Origin: Euryodendron excelsum
Lineage: Eukaryota > Streptophyta > Magnoliopsida > Ericales > Pentaphylacaceae
Direction: 5' to 3'
Length of the DNA: 64,000 bases
Assembly: GCA_033060915.1 (NCBI GenBank)
Contig: CM065394.1
Coordinates: 12,605,001 to 12,669,000, forward strand
Positions 1 through 11,628 of this stretch are shown in pieces (position 1 is the stretch's first letter; each line of letters opens with the position of its first letter). The position numbers and the translations under genes are program-made. The notes below the pieces were generated by a model. It was not told where the DNA came from, did no database searches, and was given only the letters and a program-made list of their open reading frames with translations.

Positions 1-610
1 ATTGACTTGGCGCCTGTTGTAGTGACACTAGGGTAAATTTCCTTCTGGCACCATTAAGAGTGGCGCCAGCCACTTAGGAAAGTTTTAAGGTCAGCAAGCA
101 ATGTATCTTTCAGCCCTTGATATGCAAGGCAAAAGATTTGGGTACCTGTATTAGTGACTACCATGTAATTTTTGGTTTGTGTTCACTTGAAGTGACTCTG
201 GAAGGTCTGGGAATGGTCCAAAACCTTTAAAATAGTGTCCTGAGGTAATGGACTTGAACATGCCGGATTGTCTTTGGGACGATCTTGAAAGGATGCACTT
301 ATCGCTCTAAGGACTTAAATACTTTCTCAAGAAGTGTGCCAAAAAAGGCCTAAGCGACAGTGTGGTCATTTTTCATCGGAGTGGGCTAGTAGGCATTGGT
401 GTTGACTAGGGTTTTGAGTGTTTCCATCACTTTGACAGTCTGTGACGAGTTGGTTTCAAAAGGTATCTCATCTTTTGGTAAATGTGTCATGGCCAAGAGG
501 AGAATTCGATCCTGTGACATAGGGGTTTAGATCCTGTGACATAGGGGTTTATTGGTAATTCCCAATGTTGACATGTTTACGAGTGTTTTTGCCACTCTGA
601 CAGATGTAAT
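1..610 (-). mobile_element. Element A 3' LTR, U3 part running off the left edge
   Basis: Read on the minus strand, this continues the LTR that begins at 6096, after the interruption by solo LTR S1 (611-5505). It aligns with the U3 of elements B and C: the GAGTG-type dyad repeat, the degenerate CCCTATGTC hairpin region, and near the left edge the GGCGCC-containing block that in other copies lies just upstream of the TATA box. A 22-bp unit is duplicated at about 507-550. No coding capacity. The rest of the LTR lies outside the window. Confidence 0.75.
606..610. repeat. Target-site duplication of S1, left copy
   Basis: GTAAT here matches ATAAT at 5506-5510 in four of five positions, immediately outside the TG...CA ends of S1. 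Joining the two flanks restores a continuous element A LTR. Confidence 0.6.
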
Positions 611-3600
611 TGTCACGCCCAGATTTTTCGCACTCGAGGAATACTCACACAAGCGGGAAAAATCTGTTCTCTCTCGTTATAACTCACCCTCCTAAAAGAA
701 TGAGTGCGACTAGGTTTGAATTGAAAAATTGGTTTGAATAAAGGGCTTTTAAAAAAGATTCGGAGTCGCCACCTAACTTGATTAAGGTGAGTTAGGTCAC
801 CTAAAAACTAAGCATAATCCGAAAACTACACTTAGGGTCTTTGAAAAAACAATTTTGAAAATATCTCCTCAAGAGAGGGTTTTTAGGAAAACGGGTTGTT
901 TGGCAACCTTTGGAAAACATTTAGCCCTTTTTAGAAAAACAACTCCTTTTGGTCTTTAAAATCAGTGATCCTAGGTTCGGATGTTGGTTACGTGTAGGGA
1001 AGACACACTAAGCTATCACCCTACCCCGCCCTTTCGGTACCTACATGTCAATCTACCCTAGATTCACCTATCAGAGTCTTTAATTAACATATGTTCAACC
1101 CTATTCACTTTAGAAAAACAATGACTGAAAAATATGATGCATGATATGCAAATGCAAAATAAGAGAGTTGAAAAATAGATTTGAAAAGAGATTGATTTGA
1201 TTTGAAAATAGACTTAAAGAGATGGAATTGAAATTGGAAAGTTTGAAAATTTGGAAATAGAAATTTGAAAATAGAAATTTGAAACTGGAATTTGAGATTT
1301 GAAAAGATTTTGGAAACCACACCCATGAGGGTGGAATTGAAAGTTTGAAAAGTATTGTGACCGCACCTATAGAGGTTGCCTACGTATCCCTTTGGGGGAA
1401 TCAGGTCAGTCGTAGTTCGGACCAGAGTCCGATTGAAAAGAGATTGATTTGAAGAGAGAAATTGGATTGGAAGAAAGAGGTTGAATTGAAAATTGGATTT
1501 GATTTGAGACTAGAAGAGGAGATTGAAAATTAAAATTGAGAAGATTGGACTTGTTTTGGAAAGATTGATTTTGGAAAGACTTGGTTTTGGGAAGAAGGAG
1601 GTTTAGGAGACCTAGACTTGAGATTAAGAAAGATTGTATTGGAATGTTGGATTTGGAAGATTTGGAAAGATTTGGAAACTTGGAATTTAGGAAAGATTTG
1701 GATTAGGAAAGTTTCGAATTAGGAAATTGTTATTTTTGGAAAGTTTCATTTTTGGAAAGTTTTAGGTTTAGGAAAGTTTCAACTTAGGAAATTTTTGAAT
1801 TAGGAAAATTTTTAAATTAGGAGAGTTTCGAATTTAGAAATGTTTGAAAAAGGGAAGTTTTGATTTTGGAAAGTTTTGAATTAAGAAAGTTTCAACTTAA
1901 GAAAGTCTTAAATTAAGAAAGTTTTGAGTTTAGAAAAGTTTTAGACTTGGAAAGATGTTGAAGTTTTGGAAAGTTTAGAGTTTAGAAAGATTTGGGTTTA
2001 GAAAGATTTAACTTAAGAAAATCTTGAATTTAGGAAGCTTAGAATTTTAGAAAGATTTGAAATTTAGAAAGTTTAGGATTTAGAAAGTTTTAGAGTTTGA
2101 ATTTTAGAAAGTCTTGAAATTAGGAAAGGCTTGAGTTTAGGAAAGGTTTGAAAACTTAGATTTAAGAAGTTAAGATTTGAAAAGAGGGTAGAATTAGGAA
2201 AGGGTTGAATTAGGAAAAATTTGAAAGTTGAGTTTTAAAATTTAGGAAAGATTTTTATGTTCAAGTTTTGGAAACTTAAGATTTAGGAAAACGGAAGTTT
2301 AGGAAGGATTTGAATTAAGAAAGAGTTGGATTTTGAAATTTAAGGAAAGATTTAAAATTTAGGTTTAGGAAACTTATGGTTTAGGAAGGAATTGAATTAG
2401 GAAAGGTTTGAATTAAGAAGAGATTAGATTTGGTTTCTAAAAGAGAAAGGTTGGATTTTGTTTCCAAAAATGGAGGACGGGATCTAGTTTCCTAAACGGG
2501 GAGATTGGATTTAAGAAGGATTTGGAAAAGGAGATTCTAGAAACCCTAGATTTGGAAAATTATAGTTTTGACATAGAAAATAGGTTTTGGAAACATGTAT
2601 AGTTTTGATGTAGAAAACAAAAAATTTTGGAAACCTAGGTTTGGGGCAAAGTTTGAAAACCATGTTTTTGGGAAGAAAATTTAAGGTTCCCTAATTGTGG
2701 GTTCTAGGGCTTGACTTGGGCTCTAAGGAAAAGGGATTTTTAGAAAATGCGTTTTTGGAAACGAAGGTTTTGGAAGGAAAACCTAGAGGGGAATTTCTAG
2801 AAGGAAGATTTTGGAAAAGATAATTTTTGGAAAGATTTTTAGGAGAGATTTTTTTTAGGAAAGTGAATCTAGGGAGTGATTTTAGAAAGCGAATTTTGAG
2901 GAAAAGATTTTGGAGAGGAGTTGAAAAAGAGAGTTTTGAAAAATAAATTTTGGAAGGAGTTTTTGAAAAGAGAGAGAGTTTTGGAAAGTATAAAAATGTC
3001 TCACTTCCCTAAAGCGATTCTAGCCATAAGAGGGCTAGAACCACTTTAAGAAAGTGGTTTTGAAAAACAATAAGATTTGAAAATATAGACCAAAAAGGTC
3101 ACTTTTAATGTAACACTTTCCTAAAGCAACCCTAGCCATGGAAAGGCTAGAATCACCCTAGAATTGTGGTTTTGAAAACATGTTTTTGAAAAAGAGATTT
3201 TGATGCAATTTTTGAAAACAAGTTTGAAAACGTTTTGAAAAACAACTTTGAAAACGGTTTTTGGAAGATGCAAGACTATGATATGCACAATGCAATTTGG
3301 GGTCGTGAGCATACAAGGTTAAGGCTTCACCACATAATCAAGGGGGCCGGACCCACATGGTCTTTGGTTAGACTAGAAGAAAGCCCCCGACACTGTGACT
3401 CTCCAATAGCCCAATCCTACACATGGACCGGGAATCCCCTTGTTTCAAGCATGCAAAGAAAGGGCGGGAAAGAGATGGGGGATTAAAATAGAGAAAACCC
3501 AAGTGGGTTGGAGAGAGAAGAGAGAGGGGGAAAATGCAGAAACTTAAATAGGGAGCCTACCGTGTATCTTGTTTATTTTGCGCGCCGTGCTATCTTCAGT

Positions 3601-3891
3601 CTTCGGTCTTGATCTTCGTCTTTCGTCTTCAAGAATTGTCTTCAAGCTTCGGGTTGCAGCTCCTCCAATCTTCAAAAGATGGTTGAAGGCTAGTGTATGA
3701 GTATATGGGGGAGTGTGTAAGTGTATAGGAGGCTAGGGTTTGTGTACGATGGCTAGGGTTTCGTGTAGGGTGGCTAGGGTTTGGAGAACCAAAGGAAACT
3801 AGGGTTTTTGGAGGTGTTCGAGCTCTGTATATCAAATTGTGTGATTTCTAGGTTAAGTTTGCAGACCTCTTTCACGTTGAATAAGGCTCTG

Positions 3892-3899
3892 TATTTATA
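3892..3899 (-). promoter_or_regulatory. S1 LTR TATA box
   Basis: TATAAATA on the minus strand, followed by ACAGAG as in all sister LTRs, with inverted GGCGCC motifs in the preceding 80 bases. It marks the U3/R promoter of this LTR copy. Confidence 0.7.
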
Positions 3900-4059
3900 G
3901 AGGGAGGACAAACCTGGCGTCTGTTGCAGTGGCGCTAGGGCAAAATTTCTCTTGGCGCCACTAGGAGTGGCGCCAGGCCAATTCTTGGCTTAAGTCGGCA
4001 AGCAATGTATCTTTGACTAGATTTGGGCGCCTATACTAGTGACTACCATGCAATCTTTA

Positions 4060-4710
4060 GCTTGGCTTCACTAGGAGTGACTCCGGAAAGTCCGGGAATG
4101 ATTTGGAGGAGCCGGGAATGACCCGGAAGGCCGGAAAGAAGCAGGAACACTTAAAATAGTGTCCTGGAGGTATTTGACTTGAAAAGCGAGGACAAAATGA
4201 GTCGGTAAGGTTGACCGGGCCCTTAGGGGTAAAACAGTCAATCGGACCGGGAAACTGCCGGGACAAACTCTGACTATCCCAGGTGAAGACTTGGGATCTG
4301 AAAACATTATTTAGAATGTTCCCAGAGGTTGCTGGTTTGATTCCCAGAGCCGACGTGGTCGGAAAAGGAGACCGACCGACTAGGGGCAAAACGGTCATTT
4401 TGTACCGGGTTTGCTGGGACTGACTCGGAATGATCCGGAAAGGTAAAGGGGAGTTGAGATTACTATAAAAAGTAGCCTCAGGAGGTTACCGGTTTGATAC
4501 CCAGAGCCGATGTGGTCGAAAAAGGAGATCGGCCCTCCAAGGGCAAAACGGTCATTTTGTGCTGGGTTGGCCGGAACTGACTCGGAATGATCCGGAAAGG
4601 TAAAGGAAGGTTGAGAACACTATAAAAAGTATTCTCGGGACATTACCAGTTTGATACCCAGAGCCGGTGTGGTTCCTGGAGCGTTCGGATGTCTAGGGGC
4701 AAAATGGTCA
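4060..4710 (-). repeat. About 155-bp tandem repeats in S1 U3
   Basis: The minus-strand phrase AAATGACCGTTTTGCCCC followed by an ACCGGCTCTGGGTATC-like block recurs at roughly 155-base spacing (plus-strand positions about 4220, 4384, 4541 and 4695). Short open frames across it are by-products of the repetition. Confidence 0.7.
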
Positions 4711-4789
4711 TTTTGACCAAAAAAGGTCCAAAGGGTAGTTTGGTCATTTTTCACCAAAGTGGGCTAACAGACACTGGTGTTGACCTAGG

Positions 4790-5280
4790 TTTTGAGTGTT
4801 TCCGCCACTCTAACGGTGTGAGTATTTCCGCTACTCAGACGGGGTTGATGATTTGTGAGTATTTTCGCTACTCGGACGGGGTTGATGATTTGTGAGTATT
4901 TCCGCTACTCTAATGGTTTTGTGAGTATTTTCGCTACTCTAACGGTTCTGTGAGTATTTCCGCTACCCTAACGGTTTTGTGAGTATTTCTGCTACTTTAA
5001 CAGTTTTGTGAGTAGTTTTGCTACTCGGACCATCTTGAGGCATAAACTGTCTCGAGAGTGGGACTGGAAGGGGTCCTACCGTCTCCGAAGAGACGTGCCT
5101 GGATTGGAACCGTCTCGAGGAATAAACTGTCTCGAGAGTGGGATTGGAAAGGGGTCTTACCGTCTCCGAGGAGACGTGCCTGGATTGTGAGTGTTTCCGC
5201 CACTCTAATAGTTTTGTGAGTATTTCCGCTACTCTAACGGTTTTGTGAGTAGTTTCACTACTCGGACAGGCTCAAGAAAT
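4790..5280 (-). repeat. Dyad minisatellite in S1 U3 (about 11 units) with two hairpin units
   Basis: Units of about 24-37 bases carry the core GAGTAGCGGAAATACTC (minus strand), an inverted repeat GAGTA/TACTC around a 7-base centre. The array is interrupted at about 5035-5190 by two copies of a unit of about 81 bases containing CGTCTC-TTCG-GAGACG and its variant. The same modules are greatly amplified in element D. Confidence 0.8.
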
Positions 5281-5505
5281 AAATTGTCTTGAGAGAGGGA
5301 TTGGAAAGGGAATTGGAAAGAAACAATGCCCCTAAGAGCATTTTGGTCATTTTGCCTCTATTTGGGCCTGACAGGCCTGCGAAGCGATGGAAAGATGGAA
5401 TTTGGACCTAGAGAAATGGTTTCGATTGAAATATGCCCACAATGACTTGAAAACAAGTCTGGACGGAGTGTAGACTGCCGAGCGATCAAAAATGGGGTGC
5501 TTACA

Positions 5506-6096
5506 ATAATGTTTGTGAGTATTTCTGCCACTCTAACAGTGCGTGTTCATTCTGGAGACTGCCTGATATTGAGAAGCTACTATGTGAACTTATCATCTAA
5601 GGAATTAATTTTCTCAAAAGACATCCCAAATAACGGACATACTTCATTGGTGGGCTAGCAGACACTAGAGGTGGACCGTTCTACCATCTCGGGGACTTGA
5701 GTTTCGTCCCGGTTGATGGGTTTGAATGGACTTACCATTTCGAAGAGTTTTATCAAAAAAACGTGCCGGACTGGATCGTCTTACCACCTGAGGGATCAAC
5801 TTTCTCAAAAGGCATGCCGGATTTAATTTGAATTGGAATTGGACTTGAAATTGAATTTGAGATTGAAATGAGGAATTACCATCTCTAGGAAGACGTGCCA
5901 ACTAGAATTGGACCGAGCAATGCTTCAAGGGCATTTTGATCATTTTGCCTCTGTTAAGCCCAGCGGGCTCGCGAAGTGATTGATTGATTAAATTAAGTCT
6001 GAAAATTTGATTTGGGCTTGAATATGTATGCGTTGGTTTGAATATGAGTTCAAACGGACCACAGATTGCTGAGTGGGCCAAAATGGGGTGCTTATA
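5506..6096 (-). mobile_element. Element A 3' LTR, first part
   Basis: Begins on the minus strand as TATAAGCACCCC at 6096 (family consensus TGTAAGCACCCC, one change in the terminal TG) and is colinear with the first 600 bases of element B's 5' LTR. It is preceded by a polypurine tract. S1 inserted after about 590 bases of this LTR. Confidence 0.8.
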
Positions 6097-6113
6097 GCTG
6101 TCCCTTTTTTTCT
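6097..6113 (-). other. Polypurine tract of element A
   Basis: Minus strand AGAAAAAAAGGGACAGC directly abuts the LTR start. It is the expected plus-strand priming site for reverse transcription and fixes this LTR as the 3' LTR of a minus-strand element. The homologous stretch is missing in B and was lost at the EPRV junction in C. Confidence 0.65.
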
Positions 6114-6199
6114 ATCTTTGCTTGACGAAGGAAAAAAATGATAAAATATGAGTCCCATGTTAACTGCAAGGTGACCGGAACAATGGATTTTGAAAATTT

Positions 6200-7829
6200 T
6201 TGAAGCCTAGAACTTTGAAAATGGATATCTAGCCCAATGGGGCGTTTGAAATCGGGCTTTGGAGTGTGGAGCTGTGTGCATTGGAGGAGTGACTTTGGGG
6301 ATCATCAGAGAAGTGCCGGAAGTAGTCACTGTTGCCAGAAAAGTCGTTGGAGAAGAAGATTTTGCTGAAGAACTTTAAGAGATAAATTTTTTGTTTTTCA
6401 TTGATTTTGATGGGTAAAACTCCGTTTAAGGCAAGTAAATAGTTGAATTTGACATTTTGATGTGTTTTGAACACTTTGGTGGAGTTATTTTTACATTTTG
6501 GTGCTTGTTTGATTGAATTTAGGTAGTTTTACATATTTATGTGAAGAGGGTTTCTACAAGAATTGGGAATTTACTCCTACAACTTTAGGTATTGAGTTTT
6601 TCGGCTAGATATTTATATTATTTGCCTTAGAAAAATATGTTTAACTGTCGTATGCAATTTCGTGATTTTTTTAAAACTACGTGAATTTTTTATTTTTTGA
6701 AAAAAAGGAAAATAGGTTAAAAATAAAGAAAATTAGAAAATGATGAAAATATCTAACCTCTAACCCCTAGAAAATTGTGAGAATATTTTAGAAAATACTT
6801 GAAGTGGTTTTGAAAAACTTTCACAATGATCTTGAAAATCTTTGAATTTTTTAAAATTAGAACATGTCTTTGAAATTTTAAAAATATAAAAAATGTACAC
6901 AGATTCTTTCTCGTGTGTTGGCATTATTTCATTGTGATATTATAAAGTGCATGGTTTGTATTTTGTTATAGTGTAGTGGGCATTGTAGGGCCTATTTTTA
7001 AATGCAACTTTGCTAAAAAATTTTGAAATTAAGGAAAGAGTTAGAGAATTTTTTTTTTTTTTGAAATGAAATCTTTTTGAAGGGAAAAGATATAAATCCT
7101 TTGAAGGAGGGGCCTTTTTAGTGGAGAAGGCCCCGAGAAACTTAGGGGGTCCTAAAACTATTGGAAGAAAAACTTTGGGAAGAAATCTGGAAAATGGAAT
7201 TTTGAATAAAAACTTTTGGAGAAAACACTTGGAAAAAAATTTTCAAAATGGATTTTGAAAGTGAAAAACTTGTAATTGGATAAGCATTTTTAGAGGATTG
7301 AAAACTTGAGAATTCTTTAGAATTTATTTTGAAAAGGACTTTTGAAGGAAAAAGCTTTTGGAAGACCTTGATTGGAATAGAAATATTTTTGAGGAAGAAA
7401 CTTGTGATAGACTTTGATTGAAAATTTATGAGATTTATTTTGAAATAAACTTTTTATTTCAAATTAGAAACTATTTTGATTTGAAATTTGGACAAAACGT
7501 GTACAAAATTCGCTTTGACTTCAAATTGGCAACATGTTTAGAAAATTCATTTTGACTCATAATTGAAAATCTTTTGGAAGCAAAATGTATAAAAAAGTGC
7601 ACTTTGGCTTAAAAGTGGAAGTTTTTTTTAAGACAAAATGTATAAGAAATTCATTTGACTCAAAACTTGACTTTTATAATAAAAATGTGCAGGAAATTCA
7701 TTTTGACTTAAAGTTTGAAATCTTTTCCACTTGTTTTTTTCTTTCTTCTTTTTCCTTCTTTTTATCTTGTTTTTTTACCTTTTTCAGCTATACTTACCAT
7801 ATGTCGACATTCTTACCTTGATCTTCAAG
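6200..7829 (+). other. Element A antisense gene: leader and first intron
   Basis: This strip lies upstream of the PMD gene on the plus strand, opposite to element A. Comparison with B and C aligns a leader ending AAGAACTTTAAGAG at 6381, where C and B have AGAG followed by GTGAGT or GTGAAT; A has ATAAAT, so its donor is mutated. The stretch up to 7829 would be intron 1: AT-rich, with about five diverged units of about 55 bases (7500-7720, core TTCATTTTGACTCAAA) and a pyrimidine run before the start codon. No protein is encoded here. Confidence 0.5.
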
Positions 7830-9654
7830 ATGGCAGACGCAGGCGATGACGGTTCAGAAAGGAGGCACCGATTTGAGAAGGGTACTAGCACAAATTCATT
7901 AGACAACTCCAATCGTTCTAGGGGTAGCCAGAAGTCTACTAGCCGAGCATCCTCCAGCTAGAGCAGAAGGGGAAGTAGACCTTTAGTCGACCCCTTCCCT
8001 CCAGTTGAGACAGTCTTTGAGGAGGAGATGGATGCAGAGGAGGAGGTATCTGGCCTTGACGATCGGGTGACAAGTTACGGGCGGGCCTCCTCTAGGCATA
8101 GATAGACAAACGCAGATCTTGGCGACTTGGATATACCGGATATTCCTCCATTAGGAGATTTAGCTTATCATCCTAGCGTATACTCTCGACAGGACTTGCC
8201 TCCTCCATGGGTACATGCATCATTTAGAGGGCCTATTCATCTTATCTTCAACACTATGCAATGGGCAGTTCCACCTTACCCGGCCTTCCTGGCAGAGATT
8301 GGGTTTGGGGCTTTTATAGGACTTCAAGCTAACTGCCTAAATAGACATCTGGTGCTGGCCTTGATTGAGAGGTGGTTTGGAGAGACCGGGACTTTCCATT
8401 TTATGGGCTTCGAGTTAGGACCTACTCCCTTGGATTGGGCCATCATCACGGGGCTTTCTTTTATAGGTGAGCGGATCACCCTATAGTCAGTCAGTAGGGC
8501 CGATGCATGTGTCTTGTTGGACTTGCCTCCTCCTGAACGTTTTACCTTTCCAGTCTTTTGGCTTAGTCAGGATGATAATACCTTTGCTGTTAAGCCACCA
8601 CCTACCCGGCGTGGCATTATGAGGCAGTGTGAGGGTTTCCTGACTTCATGATGATATGGGGCAGGGGATCTGCCCCGTATAGTAGCTAGTCTTGGGGCTT
8701 TATCTGAGCTGGATTGGGGGTCCTTTTCCTTTGGTTGCTTCCTTCGATACATACAAGTCTAGAATACCTCCCGCTGGGGCAGTGTGACTGGTTTTTGGCC
8801 TTTTCTTGTTTGGTGAAGCTGCTACTATTTTTCAGTCTGCCATCTTGAGGTTATTGATGCTGATCTTGATCCCCGAGCTTTGAGGTGGGCTCGTGACCGG
8901 GTAGCCCAGCGATCTGAGATTATTGACTTCTTGATGATATAGGTTAACTTGGAGCTTATCGAGGCGAGGGATGTGGCTTGGAGGCCCTTTGTCGGATTGG
9001 TTCATTAAGAAGCAGTCAGATACTTGGTACTGTTGTCTCTATTGAGGGTTTCCTTTCTCAGTGATGATTCTTGAGAGTCCTATCTGGGAGATCGGTATAG
9101 ACGTCAGTTCCATAAGGAGTTTCGGTCAGCAGGGGTTTGCCAGAGTACATGTTCGGAGCCTTGGTTGAGGGAGTCCCCATTCGATATCAGGAGCATCAAC
9201 CAAGTGCCAGTTTTCTGCTTCCTTTGGAAACTGATTACGCTGCACACTTTGGAGCCCATTTTGTAGGTGCTTTTACTTAGTGTGAGGTGGTAGTTGGCGG
9301 GTACGCCGTTGGCCAGGAGGTAGTGGATTTATGGCATCGAGTCGAAGGATACGCGCCCCAGGCTGAGTTTACCACTATGAGGGACTGGTACCAGACTGAG
9401 AGGGACCAGTTCCAGATAGAGAGGGATCATTTTCAGGTTGAGGTAGTTCCTTGACAGCATGGTTGGCTCATATAGGAGGAGGCAGGATATGTTGTCCTTT
9501 CCCTTTCTGTGTTCTAGCGTTGCTTTGTTATTCCTTTGCCTTGCTAATTTCAGTTTTGTCTTCTTTATAGGATGCTGGCTCTTCTAGCAATCGGCCACCT
9601 CCACCGGAGACAGGCTTTGGAGACTTCGACCTAGACATCGATTTTGACCTTTAA
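7830..9654 (+). pseudogene. Plant mobile domain (PMD) protein gene, antisense in element A, decayed
   Basis: ATG at 7830 opens an acidic, Ser/Arg-rich N-terminus, followed by a region recognisable as the aminotransferase-like plant mobile domain: 8127-8486 contains NRHLVLALIERWFGETGTFH and LGPTPLDWAIITGLSF, and further frames to about 9450 continue it (ALSELDWGSFSFG, PRALRWARDRVAQRS). A short last exon starts at 9571 after TTCTTTATAG and ends GFGDFDLDIDFDL plus TAA at 9652. Stops at 7959, about 8102, 8484 and many later positions, with probable frameshifts, make it a pseudogene. The PMD is known from both transposon-encoded and domesticated plant proteins; the function here is unknown. It is transcribed against gag, and its homologue in element C has the same exon layout. 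Confidence 0.8.
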
Positions 9655-10785
9655 TGAGTGCCCCTTGATGTAGAGTCAAATTTTTTCTGTATTCTATCCT
9701 GCAGATGTATTTAATTTTAGTGCCAGACAGTTTATTTTGTAAATTTTGTATAGAATGGATATTTATGATTTAGATAGTTAGATGTATGTATTAATGCATG
9801 GATAGGCAGAGATATTTTTGATTTATACAGTTTGGTATATGAACAGATGCATGTAATGGGATAATGATATTAATATGTATTTATTATATAAGATGATATT
9901 AAACTGCTTTGGTGACTTCTGTTTTTATAGGGAGCTATATTCTATATATGCGAAGCTCATGCCAAAATTTTTACAAAAATACATATACAGGTTAGGGACG
10001 CAACAATTAATGCAATAAATGTGGCACTGTCAAATTATACATCCTTGAAATGGCAATTCCTTCCTTGTCAAGGGTTTGGTCTCCCTTTTGGCTCAAACCC
10101 ACCTTGACGAGGTGATAGCATTCCATACCATTCTTATCCTTTTAACCGACTCCGATTTTCTATCTTGGGTTAGTGTATAGGATCAGTTGGCTTGAACTCT
10201 CAACCCTCGAGGCTTTGGCAGCTACTTACTTGACCTTTGACAGAGCGTTGAGCAGCCAGTCTTTTAATTTGAGAAAACTTTGTTTTAGGACCGTAATATA
10301 GGCTAGTTTATGGGGTTTCGAACAACGAGATATGCAGGCACAAATTTGATGTCGCTTTTAGCAAGGTTTAAATCCATACCATCCTTGATTGTTTTTTCGG
10401 CTAGGTTAGCATCCTTCTTCAGCTTTGGCAACACATCTGGCTCATTTAGATCAAGCAATCCGTTGTCGAAGTGGACTTAAATAGGGTTGTAATGTAGGCC
10501 ATGGCTTGGGGTTTCACAAGAAAAGGTACAGGCTCGAACCTATAGCTTCTATTGGGCTTCTTTATCACCTAGGATCACCTTTGGATTTTCTTTCTTGCCT
10601 TTGCTATATATTTCTCAAGATGCCATGAAATGACTCTTTTCTCTTCTTAACTTTTACTCTATGGAACAAACTGACTTTTCTTCCGGCCTTTGTTCTTTTC
10701 TTTTCTTTTTTTTTTTTTTTGGCTCTTTGCCCTTTGGCATCTCCTTTCCCTTTGCTTTTCCTTTTCTTCAATTTCTTTTTCTTTC

Positions 10786-10817
<32 letters not shown>

Positions 10818-11628
10818 TTTTCCTTTTCCTTTTTGTGAGATGAACACTTCTACATTTTCTTTCTCTAAAATATTTTCCTTAGCATTTCAATTTAACTCAT
10901 TATGGCCGTGATCCCTAGGTTGGGGGTTTTCCTGGAGAAGAAAAGTAACCAGTTTAATAGGTTTGACAAGGTTGCTTTTGACTGCATGAGAAATAAAATG
11001 AGGGCCTCTCTGCATTTTGAACTAGATTGCTTGATCCATAGAGCCTTTAGGTTGCTTCAGCTTAACATAGGAAGAATGACATGGTTTGCGAAGTTTTCAG
11101 TTATCTGTCTGCCCTAGTGTGGGGGAATAGTATTGGATCGGGGGTTTAACAAGGAATTTTTCGCTTTTTGTGAGGCACTAGTGGGTTAAGCAAAGGGGGT
11201 AATAAACATTTTTTTTTTCATGGGAAAATGAAAGGTGACTCATCTTCCTTTTCATAGTTTGGCAACATCTTGCTTAGTTTCGATGTCTTGCAAGTGCTGC
11301 TTTTGGATAGTTTCCTCACTCATCCTCTCTCTTTTCGAAAAGTTGATCAATGGTGAGTGGTTAACTCATGCTATCATACCCTTCAAGTCGGATTCTCCAT
11401 AAAATAGACCATGCTCCTTGTGTGGGAAGCATTCACCATTCACAAGAGAAATATAAGATAACAACAATAAACGAAAAGACTATCATTTTATTCTTTTAAT
11501 GAAAAGCATAGAGTTCTTAAGTAGCATGAAAATGTAAATAGTAATTTAAAGGCACACAATAAAAGAGATAGAAAGAAAGTTGGTGAAAACACCCCTCTCT
11601 TGTACGCTTTGAAGAGTACTCCTTTTCA
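9655..11628 (-). other. Element A post-gag region, no coding sequence seen
   Basis: Between the gag end and the antisense PMD gene there is no reverse transcriptase, integrase or protease signature in any frame. It contains two copies of a conserved motif (about 10460-10516 and 10267-10320, minus strand, core CTATATTACGGTCCTAAA) also duplicated in B and C, and a long pyrimidine tract with a T-run at about 10690-10830 that produces spurious Phe- or Lys-rich frames. Confidence 0.6.

Larger units (their letters stand above)
611..5505 (-). mobile_element. Solo LTR S1 (Tat/Ogre-like family, 4.9 kb)
   Basis: On the minus strand it begins TGTAAGCACCCC (ending at 5505) and finishes GGGCGTGACA (at 611), the same termini as the other LTRs here. 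No PBS, leader or internal region follows, and both flanks are element A LTR sequence, so this is a solo LTR left by LTR-LTR recombination. The flanking five bases are GTAAT and ATAAT, a target duplication with one mismatch. Parts in transcription order: U3 with dyad minisatellite (about 4790-5280) and about 155-bp repeats (4060-4700), GGCGCC block (about 3915-3975), TATA box (3892-3899), leader with a donor-like GTAGG at 3560, then a long U5 of G-poor sense sequence (about 3350-1300). Confidence 0.85.

Noticed and set aside
4057..4398. 113-residue minus-strand frame resembling one at 58213-58539 and 49203-49409
   Set aside because: The similarity comes from the shared 155-base U3 repeats; the frame is not kept open in most copies and shows no protein-like conservation.
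7830..9654. PMD gene as a functional host gene (MAIN/MAIL-like)
   Set aside because: Many stops, location inside a retroelement, and a second copy in the same slot of element C.
10659..10911. Lys/Glu- or Phe-rich frames
   Set aside because: Produced by a pyrimidine/poly-T tract.
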